A DNA stretch of 64,000 nt from Rana temporaria. Its lineage: Eukaryota > Chordata > Amphibia > Anura > Ranidae. Positions 11,115 to 22,752 of this stretch are shown here, piece after piece. Every line of letters starts with the position of its first letter. Positions within the stretch are counted from its first letter, which is position 1. The position numbers were made by a program, and so were the translations under genes. The DNA is taken from contig NC_053491.1 in assembly GCF_905171775.1 (NCBI RefSeq), forward strand, positions 134,042,483 through 134,106,482, in the 5' to 3' direction. The notes beneath the pieces were generated by a model, which made no database searches, was not told the origin of the DNA, and saw nothing but the letters and a program-made list of their open reading frames with translations.

Positions 11115-11408
11115 GCCTAGGTTCACATTGGAGCAATTTGTCATGTGATTTGAGAGATCAAATTGCATGACAAGTCACAGCCTATTGGCGGCAAAGGCAC
11201 TGTTCCAATTGGTGCAACACAAATTTTGCGGCGCCGCACCGATTTGCAAAAGTAGTTCCTCCACTACTTTTTTTCAATTTCAGGTGTATGAAGACACACA
11301 GATGTCTATTAAGTAGCACCTGAAATCACGCTGACCTTGCTACTTTGAAATTGCACTACTTCAAGTGAATTGGCGTGATTTCAAAGTTGCATCAATGTGA
11401 ACCAGGGC
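11115..11408. mobile_element. MITE family C inserted in Tc1 element T1
   Basis: A 294-bp element with terminal inverted repeats GCCTAGGTTCACATTG and CAATGTGAACCAGGGC, flanked by TAA on both sides (11112-11114 and 11409-11411). The Tc1 sequence resumes on either side. Confidence 0.85.
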
Positions 11409-11570
11409 TAAATTCCCTTTCTGATGCTCAGTTTTGAACTTCAGCAAGTTGTCTACACCATGTCTAGATGTCTAAATGTGTTGAGTTGCCGCCATGTGAT
11501 TGGCTGTTTAGCAATTTGTGTTACCAAACAATTAAACTGGTGCACCTAATAAAGTGTCTGGTGTGTGTAT

Positions 11571-11965
11571 ATTGTTAATTTAGTCCAGTTGTTACAAAAG
11601 TAGGCTGTTGTAGGCTGATACTTTAGATCACAAGCCTGTCCTGTAATCTGATCCTAACTGCATCACCTCAGGACAAAGTAAAAAAAAGTTGTTTTACACT
11701 GTAGTCAACCTTATATTAACCCTAAATAGTCCATTAGTAATCACCCCCCCCCCTCACTTAATGTAACTAGTTTTAGTTTTCATTATTTGTTTTCTTTAGT
11801 AGGCAAGCATTTTCTTTTACAGTTTTCCTTCAGATTTACCAAAACCACATAACATGAGGTCAAACCTAAACACAAATGGTATGCAATCAGGCAGGCCCTT
11901 GCACTACATAGCTGAAGGTAAATCTAAAGGGAATTGAACAACAAAAATTGTATAATGTGTATCCA
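11571..11965. other. Intronic sequence, no gene seen
   Basis: Unremarkable AT-rich DNA between T1 and the family G element. No open frame of note. Confidence 0.6.
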
Positions 11966-11967
11966 GC

Positions 11968-12776
11968 TTAAAGTGGAGGTTCCACCTGAACAAAAAATAT
12001 TCCACCAAAAAAAAAAAAAAAAAATGAAAAAAATAAATACATTTTACACACCCTAAATAGCTGTTGCTATGCGAAAGTGCCGAATCTGCCTCTTCATCCT
12101 CCGCGGTGGATTATCTTCCTCCTCCTACACACAGCTCCCGGTCCTGTCAGGGGAGAAATGCTTGTTTATAGCGCAAAAACTAAAAACCGCAGAGGTGATC
12201 AAATACCACCAAAAGAAAGCTCTATTTGTGGGAAAAAAAGCACGCCAATTTTGTTTGGGAGCCACGTCGCATGACCGCGCAATTGTCAGTTAAAGCGACG
12301 CAGTGCCGAATTGCAAAAAGTGCTCTGGTATTTGACCAGCAATATGGTCCGGGGGTTAAGTGGTTAAGATAACAGTACCCCCCTAATTATCTACCTGAGC
12401 CCATTCACTCTCCATCGATGTCCAAAATCCCCTCAGCCATCCAGGATTCTCCTCCTGATTGGCTGAGACAGAGCAGTGGCTCGCATGGCTGTCAATCAAA
12501 GTCAGTCAGCCAATCAGAGAAGAGAGGGGCGGGGGGCCAGGTCAGAGCTCCATGTCTGAATGAATATATGGAGCTCTGACTCGGCTTAGGTGTCCCCTGT
12601 AGCTAGCTGTTGGCTGAGGGGCACTCAAAGAAGGGAGGAGCTTGGAGTAGCGAAGAGGTACCCGAGAAGAGGAGAATCCAGGCTGCTCTGTGCAAAACCA
12701 TCTGCACAGATGAGGTAAGTATAACATGTTTTTATTTAAAAAATAAAATAAAAACAAGCCTTTACAATCACTTTAA
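11968..12776. mobile_element. Family G repeat (TTAAAGTG termini), apparently split by a TTAA-type element
   Basis: The left end TTAAAGTGGAGGTTCC (11968) and right end GCCTTTACAATCACTTTAA (ends 12776) are inverted. The right half shares GTCAATCAAAGTCAGTCAGC, CTCCATGTCTGAATG and GGCTGCTCTGTGCAAAACC with copies at 15651 and 32907. A minus-oriented family E fragment (about 12125-12367) lies inside. Confidence 0.55.
12125..12367 (-). mobile_element. TTAA-flanked family E element, 5' fragment, minus orientation
   Basis: On the minus strand it starts TTAACCACTTAACCCCCGG (from 12367) and continues through GACAATTGCGCGGTCATGCG and the CCCACAAATAGAGCTTTC block shared with 25291, 34071, 45088 and 60251. 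Confidence 0.75.
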
Positions 12777-13297
12777 GTGACCATTACAGATCTCCTTACT
12801 TTCCCCCAGCCTGTATATGGACATTGAAAGGTGAAGTAGCACACTGATTGGCTCATTGCTCTGTTACTTTACTCTCATTGCCGCATGCTGTTTGGTAGAA
12901 CATAAACACTGCAGCACAGCTGACTGTTCTTTGCCCTGCTTCTTCCTCTGCCAACTTGAGCTCTGCGGTACCAGCCATTTATAGAGGCTGATACCAAGTC
13001 AAATTCAGGCATTTACACTGCTTGCATTTAAGAAAATAATGATGGTTTAATGAATGTATAAATAATAAATGTTTTATATTTGAATTTGGTTAAGTTTAAA
13101 CTGTTCCGGGCTGGTATCACTGAGGTTAGGAAGTCAGAAAGAGAATTATGCTCCCTCATCTAGTAGGCTGAATTGTGATCAAAAGGCTGACCAGGACTAA
13201 TGTTTTAGTATAACATTTATAATACATGTACACTATTCAAAATCAATTATATTTACAACAAAGTAAAAATAAAGTGTCTATATACAGTATATACTGT
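12777..13297. other. Intronic sequence, no gene seen
   Basis: AT-rich, no recognised repeat or coding potential. Confidence 0.6.
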
Positions 13298-14029
13298 GGG
13301 GCAGATCCACAAAGATCTGCCCCGGCGCAGCGTATTTGAGATACGCTACGCCGCAGTGACTTACTTGTCCTCGGTTCGAATCCTGAAAGAATTTGCGCCG
13401 TAAGTCACGGCGGCGTAGTCTATCTCTGGCGGCGTAACGGCGCGTAATTCAAATCGGCGATTAGGGGGCGTGTTTCATTTAATTGAAGCGCGTCCTCACG
13501 CCGAATGAACAGCGCATGCGCCGTCCCTAAATTTCCCGCCGTGCATTGCGCTAAATGACGTCGCAAGGTTGTCATTTTTTTTAACATAGACGTGAATTAC
13601 TTCCATCCCGATTTACGGACGACTTACGCAAAAAAAATAAAACATTCAAAATAAATGCGGGAACGACGGCCATACTTAACATGGCAAGTCTTAACTATAC
13701 GCGACAAAATACCAGCTTTAACTATACGCCGGAAAAAGCCGACTAGAGACGACGTAAGAGAATGCGGCGGCCGTACGTACGTTCGTGGATCGTCGGAAAT
13801 AGCTAATTTGCATACCCGACGCGGAAAACGATGTGAACGCCACCCAGCGGACGCTGAAATATTGCATCTAAGATCCGAAGGCATACGAAGTCGTACGTCT
13901 GTCGGATCTAACCCAGATGCCATCGTATCTTGGTTTGAGGATTCAAACCAAAGATACGACGCAGGAAATTTGAAAGTACAATGGCGTATCGGTAGATACG
14001 CCGGCGTACTTCCTTTGTGGATCTGCCCC
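13298..14029. mobile_element. Palindromic MITE family A, copy A3 (complete)
   Basis: A 732-bp element with termini GGGGCAGATCCACAAAG and CTTTGTGGATCTGCCCC, flanked by TGT on both sides (13295-13297 and 14030-14032). Subterminal sequence repeats GATACGC/GCGTATC palindromes. It has no coding capacity. The right flank is a (TG)n(TA)n microsatellite, so the duplication is less certain there. Confidence 0.85.
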
Positions 14030-14047
14030 TGTGTGTGTGTGTGTGTG

Positions 14048-14093
<46 letters not shown>
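14030..14093. repeat. (TG)n(TA)n microsatellite
   Basis: A TG run (14030-14048) followed by a TA run to 14093. Confidence 0.95.
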
Positions 14094-14097
<4 letters not shown>

Positions 14098-14106
14098 CTG
14101 TGATAA

Positions 14107-14188
14107 TAATGCATTTATTTAAAAATAAAATAACATTAATATTACAAATAAAGAAATGTATAAGATATTAGTCCAGACAGGGTCAAAT

Positions 14189-14239
<51 letters not shown>

Positions 14240-14343
14240 GGTATACACATACACTATCCATTTGATCCTGCCTGGACTAATATCTCATATATTTCTTTAT
14301 TTTTAATATTTATGTTGTTATTTGCTTTTTAAATAAATGTGCA
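14107..14343. mobile_element. Foldback element with (TA)n centre
   Basis: Arms of about 85-90 bp are inverted: the left GCATTTATTTAAAAATAAA and GATATTAGTCCAGACAGG match the right CCTGCCTGGACTAATATC and TTTTTAAATAAATGTGC read backwards. The middle (14191-14236) is a TA run. No coding capacity. Confidence 0.8.
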
Positions 14344-14367
14344 TCAGTGCTCCTCAAATAACTATAA

Positions 14368-14638
14368 GGCCCCGTACACACGACCAGTTTCCTCGGCAGA
14401 ATTCAGCTTCCGACCGAGTTTCTGGCTGAATTCTGCCGAGAAATCCGGCCGTGTGTACACTTGCGGCCGAGGAAGCCGACGAGGAGCTCGACGAGGAAAT
14501 AGAGAACATGTTCTCTATTTCCTTGTTGTTCTATGGGAGCTCTCGGCCCGCCGAGCTCCTCGGCGGCTTCAGGGCTGAACTGGCCGAGGAACTCGATGTG
14601 TTTGGCACGTCGAGTTCCTCGGCCGTGTGTACGGGGCC
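14368..14638. mobile_element. MITE family B, short copy B3
   Basis: A 271-bp element, GGCCCCGTACACACGACC to GTGTGTACGGGGCC, with perfect TAA duplications (14365-14367 and 14639-14641). The interior is rich in TCGGC/GCCGA palindromes. Confidence 0.9.
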
Positions 14639-14644
14639 TAACAC

Positions 14645-15650
14645 GCTTTGTGCAGGTAAAAAGCCAAAGCATAATTCTCTTCTCAGTTTAATGAATCAAG
14701 CATTATTATGACATCTAATAGTAATATTTAAAATCACAAATACACTTTAGTATGCCTTACACAGTGCAGTTTCTTAATGCATCAGGGCTGTATTTAAATG
14801 ATCATATTTAAAGAGCTATATATGCTACCTGATTCTATGTTGTTTGGTGTTTAAGCTTAATTAGCTTCACCAGACCCTGCAAAGTCTCATCTGTATGGTA
14901 AAAGTCAAATCTGTGCAGGCATATATCCCATTGAAATAAGGTTTCCCTGAACAATCGTCAGATCTGATAAGCTTTAGAAAATTTGACATACCGGTAAGTG
15001 TGAAAATATTTTAAGTAGTAATTTGTGCTTACTAGAAGTTAAGTAGGTTAATAATGAGCAGGATGCTTCAATGAGAATGAAGAATATCAGAACTGCTTAC
15101 TATTTTTTTTCTAGCAGGGGGTTGATTCCCTGTAGTCTATTTTACAGTGTTACATTCGGAACATAGGTTTCTTAATACAAACAAACAACTATTTGTTGGG
15201 ATACAGTGTTATGAATGAATTCAGTATTACATTAGTATCAATTTAGGTACTTCATGTCCTGCTAACTGATGCATATATCTATTAAGATCTTGTGTCCTGA
15301 GCAATTACAATTAGTGAAACAAAATGTGCTTTTGGCTCTAGGGTAAAATGGGTGCAGTCCAGTAATTTAAACTATTAATATTACCAAAAATCATTTAACT
15401 TGAGTTGTATTAGTTCTAATACCTATTAATCAATTCTGCAGGCAGCACATTATTTTTTCCCTCTTGTAATTAACCTATTTGTCATGGTAAAGCAAGTGTC
15501 TGTACAGAATTTGCTGCTAATATCCTCCACGCCTCCCTAACTCCTGTGCATTTAACCTTTCATCTTTAAATCACTTTTATAAAATAATATAAATAATACA
15601 AATATTAATTAATGAACGTTGCTGTGGTCCAGTACAGTTATTCTATATTA
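14645..15650. other. Apparently single-copy intronic DNA
   Basis: AT-rich with no recognised transposon, exon or RNA gene. Confidence 0.6.
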
Positions 15651-15975
15651 TTTAAAGTGGTTCTAAAGGCAGAAGGTTTTTTATCTTAATGCATTGGCTC
15701 CCATTGCTGTCAATCAAAGTCAGTGAGCCAATGAGGACAGAGAGGGGCCAGAGCTGCAGCTCGGTGTCTGAATGGCCACATGGAGCAGCGGCTTTGACTT
15801 GTGTGCCCCCATAGCAAGCTGCTTGCTTTGGGGGCACTCGGTAGGAGGGACAAGCCAGGAGCCCCGGCAAGGGACTTGAGAAGAGGAGGATCTGGGCTGC
15901 TCTGTGCAAAACCACTACACAGAGCAGGTAAGTGACATGGTTGTTATTTTTAAACAAAAAAAACAAGACTTTCAT
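15651..15975. mobile_element. Family G repeat, copy G2
   Basis: Starts TTTAAAGTGGTTCTAAAGGC and shares GTCAATCAAAGTCAGTGAGC and GGGCTGCTCTGTGCAAAACC with copies at 11968 and 32907. It contains GAGCAGGTAAGTGACATGG, which resembles a splice donor. Confidence 0.75.
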
Positions 15976-16134
15976 TTTATTTTATTGGTTTGAGGTCTTC
16001 TCTATAATGTCCTACTCATATACGTGTATCATTGGTGGTGCTGCTGTGAGTTTAGGGGTTGGAACCACTTACTGATCCCAAGTCTTCATTTGCCAAAGCT
16101 TTTATGCCTACGTCTGCTAGTACGTAGTTCTAGG

Positions 16135-16466
16135 GCAGTGATGTTATAAGATGAAAAAGTGTGGGGGTCGTGGCGCTGTCTCAGCTGGAGGCTAAATGTA
16201 CCAGAACAGTGGTACGTAAGGACTTATATGTGATCCAGGTGGAGGTTAAGAGCTATTGGATCTAATAAGTAAAAGTGCCTCGATAAACCTCACCAACCTC
16301 ATAGGTGATTGAGTATTAATAATGTGTATTAGAACACTCAGACAGAATAAGTTATGTGAAAAAAATAATAATAATATGCACCAATGATGGTACAGTTAGG
16401 TGTAACACTCAGTGTCGGATAGTACTATAACAACAGGTGCACTAGCACTAGCAGTGATGTTATAAG
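16135..16466 (-). mobile_element. 300-bp retro-insert with 16-bp target-site duplication
   Basis: GCAGTGATGTTATAAG occurs at 16135-16150 and again at 16451-16466, framing a 300-bp insert. Read on the minus strand, the insert ends with GCGCCACGACCCCCACACTT, like the GGAGCGCAACACC terminus of relic P5. It has no coding capacity. A duplication this long suggests insertion by a target-primed retroelement. Confidence 0.65.
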
Positions 16467-18252
16467 GGCATGGCATTCAAATGCAGACTCCAAAGCTGAA
16501 ATAGGCTCAATCTGTGCCAATATTTTTATTAGATCCTTAGAAATTGAAGCCATTTCAGGGGTATTGAGGAGACATTGTATCACCTTTGCCTCCTTTTTTA
16601 ACCCATTAAACCTTGCATTAGCACACAGCAACCATGTGCATTGCATGTTACACTGGACTACAGCTTCTAGCAGCTGTCCAGGCTAGACAGGGTCATGTGT
16701 GACTATGGCAGCAACCTGCTGTTCACCCATCACCTCAGACAAATCACACATGTACCTTGCCTGGCACATATACTCAATCTGTAGAATTTCATCATGAAGT
16801 ACCCTGGTCACCTTAGGTGGTAATATCAGGCCATGGCTCACCTGACATTAATGGCTCACCAAAATTAGTTTGCTGCCAACCACCTCATCTATGACCACCC
16901 CCCCTCACTAGGGCTTAAAATCCACAAAACTTAAACTTAGCAGTGAACCATACTGACGTTAGAGAAAGAAAGGGAGGGTGAATCTTGACACTAAATGCTG
17001 GCCCTTTTTAAGGCTAATAGGCAAGCTATTGACACATAATGGGATAGAGGGGGTTGATATGGTGGTGGGGTGGGGGAGATATCTAAGAAATCAAAGAACA
17101 TTTAAAAAAAATATCACTTGGTGGACAGAAGGTCCTCCTTTTTATACATCTGTGAGAGTGGCATAAAAAAAAAACATTAATCCTGTAATGCTTGGGATAT
17201 CTGATTCATCCCATACCAGATTTTTTTTTATCCAGTGGTAATAGGCCTGATGTGAATGTTGAAAGTACTGTACCAGCCACAACAGATCTAAAAGCTATCC
17301 TCTTGCTTTATTAGCTTCAGTGCTAATATGGCATGAGGTGAGGCTCTGGAGAGCTGTTTTGTTCTCCCTGACAGTGGCTCCTCAAGTAGTAATGAAATGG
17401 CTTACATCGCCTTTTTCTTGTTATTCCTCACAGGTGCAGAGAAGCCTGCTGTACTGCTATTGCGCTCTTTTTCTCCTCCAATTTTACTAGAAAAATGTCC
17501 CTAAACCAATTATATGCCCAACATCTTAACGCCAGCTTGGCAAAACGGCTTGCTTTGCAAAAGCTCCCATTTCAGCCCATGGATTCACCTCTCTCCACAA
17601 GGTTATGGTTTATGCTGCACTACATTGGCAAGTACCCAGCTGCCATTTTTTTGTAGAAGGCCATCTGTCAGTCTCCATTATTTTGCCCATAAGGTGATCC
17701 CTGCCCTTCATCTGCATGTGAAATGTAATGATGCCGCAGAAGGTAGAGGAGGGTAATGAGCCGGAGGAAGGTTGTGCTGCTAATGGCCAGAAGGACCAAA
17801 TGGGTAGGCTTCTTATTAATATTTATGTATTACAGTATAGCCAGAGCATTGAAGGCATAGCCACAGGGGGAAAACCCATTGTCATAGGCCCATTGTTAAC
17901 CCATTGTCATAGAATGCCTGCCCTTTCACAATGCAGGGGGAAGAATTGTATATCTGTGTGAAAGACGAGCAGCAAAAAATTATGATAATAATACTATGGC
18001 CATAAGCTGCCCACCTATCTTCAAACCAGGACTGCCCCCCCCCCAAAAAAAAAGTGTGAAAGGTGGATGTAAAAAGAAGGGTATAGCAGTATAGAATGGA
18101 AGTAGGTGTCAAGCACGGCTGTTGTGTCCTCTTACTCCATCCCACTTTTTCTTCTTATTCACCACCTCATTCATTTCTTCAAATCCCCCGATACTCATGT
18201 AGAGAATTAATTTGTGTCTTCTTCAGTACCCTACATTTTCCTTTAACTCTTA
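16467..18252. other. Intronic DNA; possible decayed unidentified repeat at 16425-17750
   Basis: Minus-strand reading frames near 16425-16900 and 17500-17750 give protein-like fragments broken by stops, but I cannot match them to a family. The rest shows nothing recognisable. Confidence 0.4.
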
Positions 18253-18722
18253 GGCCTCGTACACACGACCGAACATGTCTGCTGAAACTGGTCCGCGGAC
18301 CAGTTTCAGCAGACATGTTCGGTCGTGTGTACGGCCGACCGGACAATTTTCCGGCGGATCGGACAGGTTTCCAGCGGATGAATGTTTCTTAGCATGCTAA
18401 GAAACATGTCCGCTGGAAGCCTGTCCGTCGGACATGTTCGGTCGTCTGTACGACTTACCGGACATGTCCGCTCGGCCGAAAGCCCTCGCATGCGTCAAAG
18501 TGATTTGACGCATGCGTGGAAGCATTGACCTTCCAGGGTCGCGCACGTCGCCGCGGCATCGTCACGGAGACGGCGCGGCCACGTCGCCGCGTATCCTGTC
18601 CACGCGGATTTCGGTTTGATGGTGTGTACAACCATCAGACCGAAATCTCCGAGCGGACATGTCCGATAAAAACAGTCTGCGGACCGTTTTCATCGGACAT
18701 GTCCCCTCGTGTGTACGAGGCC
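18253..18722. mobile_element. MITE family B, copy B4
   Basis: A 470-bp element, GGCCTCGTACACACGACC to GTGTGTACGAGGCC, flanked by TTA and TAA. It contains the GCATGCGTCAAAGTGATTTG hairpin region and ACATGT modules typical of the family. Confidence 0.88.
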
Positions 18723-18849
18723 TAAAACATATGAGTGATGAATTCTAAAGGCTGACATCTATTGTCATAGACTGGGGGTTTTGTCTTGTTTATGCAGATG
18801 AGCCTGACCACTTGAAATCTGTCTGTATCAGATGAGTTGTTGGGTGTAA

Positions 18850-19245
18850 AAATTGTAATGTCCTTGCAGTGCCCATCAGTGCCTATCCATGCCACCTATC
18901 AGTGCCACCCAGAAGTACCCATCAGTGCAGCCTATCAGTGCCGCATATTAGTGCTGCCCATCAGTGCCTCCTACCATTGCCTGTCAGTGCTGCCTAGCAG
19001 TGCCCATCAGTACCACCTATCAGTGCTACCTATCCATGAATTTTATAACAGAAACAAAGAAAACCTTTTTTTTTTCAAAATTGTCAGTCTTTTTTTATTT
19101 GCTACACAAAAAATAAAAACCTCAGCAGTGATCAAATACCACCAAAAGAAAGCTGCTCTATTTGTGGGAACAACATAATAAAAAAATTGTTTGGGTACTG
19201 TGTAGCATGACCGCGCAATTGTCATTCAAAGGGTAACAGCGCTGA
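18850..19245 (-). mobile_element. TTAA-type family E element, fragment
   Basis: Minus orientation. It has a short CAGTGCCCATCAGTGCC-type minisatellite (18870-19030), then the shared blocks GATCAAATACCACCAAAAG and GACCGCGCAATTGTCATTC. Confidence 0.75.
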
Positions 19246-19249
19246 ACAT

Positions 19250-19507
19250 TTTGACACTGGAGAGGTGCGCTTGCGGGACGTTATGAAAAGTCCTGCAAGC
19301 AGCATCTTTGGGGCGTGTTGGGAGCACTGTATTTAGCGCCCCCAAAACGCCCTGCCATTGGAATGAATTGGTAGCACTTTTTACAAAACCAGACTTTTTA
19401 TCCTTTTTTTGGGTAAAAAGTGAACCGCTAGCGGCATATAAAACCCTGCTTAAACAGCATTAAAGCACCACTAAAATAAATGCCGCTTTCAGCGTGAAAG
19501 CAGCCTA
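19250..19507. repeat. MITE family D fragment
   Basis: Shares CATTGGAATGAATTGGTAGC-type sequence, the pairing of GCGCTTGCGGGAC with AAAGTCCTGCAAG, and an AGCGTGAAAGCAGCCT end with the element at 28655-29015. Confidence 0.5.
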
Positions 19508-19707
19508 ATGCTAAGCAGATAACACTGTATTTATCCTTTAAACCGGAGTTATCATTAGCCATAAATTCCCACTTAAATAATCTACAAGAGTGGATGAATT
19601 TCCGATGCCTATAATTTAAGCAGACAATACCGAATGTCAGTGGCTAATAGAAAAATAGAAAAAGTCAAATTCAACTCATTTGTTTATATGAGACACAAAG
19701 CTATATG

Positions 19708-19802
<95 letters not shown>
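19708..19802. repeat. (TA)n microsatellite, about 95 bp
   Basis: Nearly uninterrupted TA dinucleotides. Confidence 0.98.
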
Positions 19803-19803
<1 letters not shown>

Positions 19804-20628
19804 AATATAGATCTTTTTCACATGCTTGATGCAGTAATTGATTAACTTAGGATTAACTTAGATATATGATGTACTGGTCAGATCACTGAACTTTTATCTA
19901 CAGAACATTGCAAGAATTAAACATCCCATCCTCCCAGAAGATCTATACCATCAATGTACTTTTATATGGCTGCTGTAAGGAGGTTAGGATTTAGAAAGCA
20001 TTAGTGTCACTTATGTTGTTGGTCAGAGATGCCTGATAAAGTTAAGCCTGTTACACTTAACATGTTCACAAGCTAAACTGCTAGAGTTTCCATGGTAACA
20101 TGAGGTAGTCAGTGCTAGAGAAGGCCATAAACACAGCATATAAAAAATAACCTAAACATTTAAACATTTAGAAACAATTGTGTAGAATGTGCTACCCTCT
20201 TTTTTAATATATTTTTGTTTATTGCTTAATTACACTTGCTCAATGAAGCTGATTTGTTTACTTTCTGAAGAATTGTTCATTACAGCTGATCTCTTTAGTG
20301 ATGTTTATTAGTTTGGTTGCACCAGACAAACTATTATTTTCACTACCTGATGCACCTGCTGTGATGTGTGTAGAAAGCTTCCTCTCATTGGCTGAGTAGT
20401 GCTCAGCCCAGACAACCCAACCTGCAAAAACTAATTTCAGGGAGATGGCAAACTCATTTCAGTAAGATGGCTCTCCATGCCCCCCCCCCCAAAGCGAAAT
20501 GTGGGTATGGCTTAAAGTGTGCTATGTATTGGGTGTGGCTTAAAGGGGGTGTGCTTTAATAGAGTCTGAGATTACATGCATAGTGCAGAATGCAGTAATG
20601 TTAAATGGGGAATATACCGTGCGTACGG
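19803..20628. other. Intronic DNA, no gene seen
   Basis: AT-rich, no recognised repeat. Confidence 0.6.
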
Positions 20629-20770
20629 ATAACCACTTCAGCCCCGGAACGATTTACCCCCCTCCCTCCCATGCCATTTTTTTTTTAGATATGTCACTGC
20701 ATTTCTTTATCTGACAATTACACAGTCCTGCAAAGTTGTACTCAAATAAAATTGAGGTCCGTGCAGGGAC
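20629..20770 (+). mobile_element. TTAA-type family E element, short 5' fragment
   Basis: ATAACCACTTCAGCCCCGG followed by a TGACAATTACACAGTCCTGC block; truncated afterwards. Confidence 0.65.
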
Positions 20771-20955
20771 CGCCCTGTCATCTGCCGACTCAACGGGGAT
20801 CAATCCTCGCTGAGCAAGTGGATAAGAAAAGTACTGATCCTCACGGGATCCGTATGTGGGAAAGGGCCCCTAACAGTGTTGTCTTCTTTACTAAATATTT
20901 CACACAAAACCAAAATATTATTATCACTCTTTACACACATATGTCTGAACTATAT

Positions 20956-21690
20956 AGGGTAGATTCACAACGGAGATACTACGACGTATCTCCAGATATG
21001 CCGTCGTATCTCTGAGTATGGCCGGTCGTATCTATGCGCCTGATTCATAGAATCAGTTACGCATAGATTTCTGTTAGATCCGACCGGCGTAAGTCTCTTA
21101 CGCCGTCGGATCTTAACTGCATATTTACGCTGGCCGCTAGGGGCGCGTACGCTGATTTACGCCTAGAATATGTAAATCAGCTAGATACGCGAATTCACGA
21201 ACATACGCCCGTCCGACGCAGTACATTTATGCAGTTTACGTTAGGCTTTTCACGGCTTAAAGTTACCCCTGCTATATGAGGCGTATATGCGGCGCAACAA
21301 TGTTAAGTATGGCCGTCAATCCCGCGACGAAATTTGAAAATTTTACGTTGTTTGCGTAAGTCGTTAGCGAATAGGGCTGGACGTAATTTACGTTCAAGTC
21401 AAAAGCAATGACGATTTGCGGCAGAATTTCAAACATGTGCACTGGGATTGTTTCACGAACGGCGCATGCGGCGTATGCGGGGTCACGGTTAATATACATA
21501 AAACACGCCCACATCATCCAAATTTAAATTAGGCGGGCTTACGCCTACACCCCTTCCTTTACGCCGCCGTAACTAAGGGCGCAAGTTGTTTCTGAATACA
21601 GAACTTGCGCCCTAAATTACGGCGGCGTAACGTATCTGAGATACGTTACGCCGGGCGGATAGATACACCATTGTATCTGAATCCAGCCCT
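20956..21690. mobile_element. Palindromic MITE family A, copy A4
   Basis: About 735 bp with ends AGGGTAGATTCACAACGG and TGTATCTGAATCCAGCCCT, and inverted pairs such as AGATACGACG/CGTCGTATCT. The flanks are TATAT-rich, so the exact border is ambiguous. Confidence 0.8.
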
Positions 21691-21694
21691 ATAT

Positions 21695-22332
21695 CTATAA
21701 CTCAGCCACTAAAGCTCAAGTTATAACCATTACCCAGAACTGTCCCCTTTTCACAGAAAGGGATGGATGACATACAATAAGGACCACAACAAGGGTGGGA
21801 GGCTTCTTCTTCAGGTTGGTGACTGCCATCAGCTATTACACAGTTTTTTTTTTTATTTAAATAGGCACCTGTAGCTTGTGCCAAGTCAGTTATAAACATG
21901 TAACTTCTTAAACCAATTACATTTAAACATTTCAAACTGTTGTTTCTATGGTCTTCAACTGTTTAATGTCTGCCATGCTCCCATAGGTGGGTGAGACAAA
22001 TTAAATGCTCCCCCACTGTTTTTGGAGCTCCAAATTAACACAGAACCCAACACAGACTGAAGGGAAGTGTTCCCAGGCTTTCCCTTCACAGGACACTGAG
22101 ACAAAAACACTTCTAGTTCTGTGGCAAGTCAAGCACTGATCAGGCCCGCATAAGCATCTAGAAAGTGGAAACACTGACTGCTTGCTACTATGGCCTGCGA
22201 GCCATACAACACATACTGTATCAAAGGAAATGTTGGGTGCCAGAGCTCAAATGGCTAATCTATATAACTTTACCCAATACAATAACATTATGTAAAACCA
22301 AGTGTGTGAAAGTCACATTAAAATTACTCTGA
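21695..22332. other. Intronic DNA, no gene seen
   Basis: No recognised repeat or exon. Confidence 0.6.
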
Positions 22333-22752
22333 GGCCACGTACACACGGTCGATCCAAACCGATGAGAATGGTCCGACGGGCCGTTTCCATTGGTTCACCG
22401 CTGAAGTGGCCTGATGGTCTGAAGTGCATACACACCATCGTTCCAAAAACCGATCGGGTCAGAACGTGGTGACGTAAAACACATGACGTGCTGAAAAAAA
22501 AGAAGTTCAATGCTTCCAAGCATGAGTCGACTTAAATATGAGCATGCGCAGGTTTTGAACCGATGCTTTTCTGTACTAACCATCAGTTTGGACCGATCGG
22601 TCAGCGGTCCATCGGTTCGATTTTAAAGCATGTTTTAAAATTTTGGACCGAAGGACAACAGACCGATGGGCCATACACACGGTCGGTTTGGACCGATGAA
22701 ACTGAACTTCGGTCCATTCTCATCGGTTTGGAACGACCGTGTGTACGCGGCC
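22333..22752. mobile_element. MITE family B, copy B5
   Basis: A 420-bp element, GGCCACGTACACACGGTCGA to GTGTGTACGCGGCC, flanked by TGA and TAA. Its right end is 246 bp upstream of the first calcium-channel exon. Confidence 0.87.

Larger units (their letters stand above)
9680..11570 (-). mobile_element. Tc1-type transposon T1 carrying two nested MITEs
   Basis: The ends TACACTCGCCAGCCACTTTA and the matching AATAAAGTGTCTGGTGTG mark a Tc1 family widespread in fish and amphibians. The transposase is on the minus strand. MITEs interrupt it at 10466-10957 and 11115-11408; without them the element is about 1.1 kb, shorter than usual, so part of the N-terminal coding region is also deleted. A diverged + strand copy of the same family lies at 51872-52908. 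Confidence 0.85.

Noticed and set aside
16425..16646. Minus-strand 73-codon frame that looks protein-like
   Set aside because: Could not be matched to any family I know; broken neighbours and overlap with the retro-insert border make a gene call unsafe.
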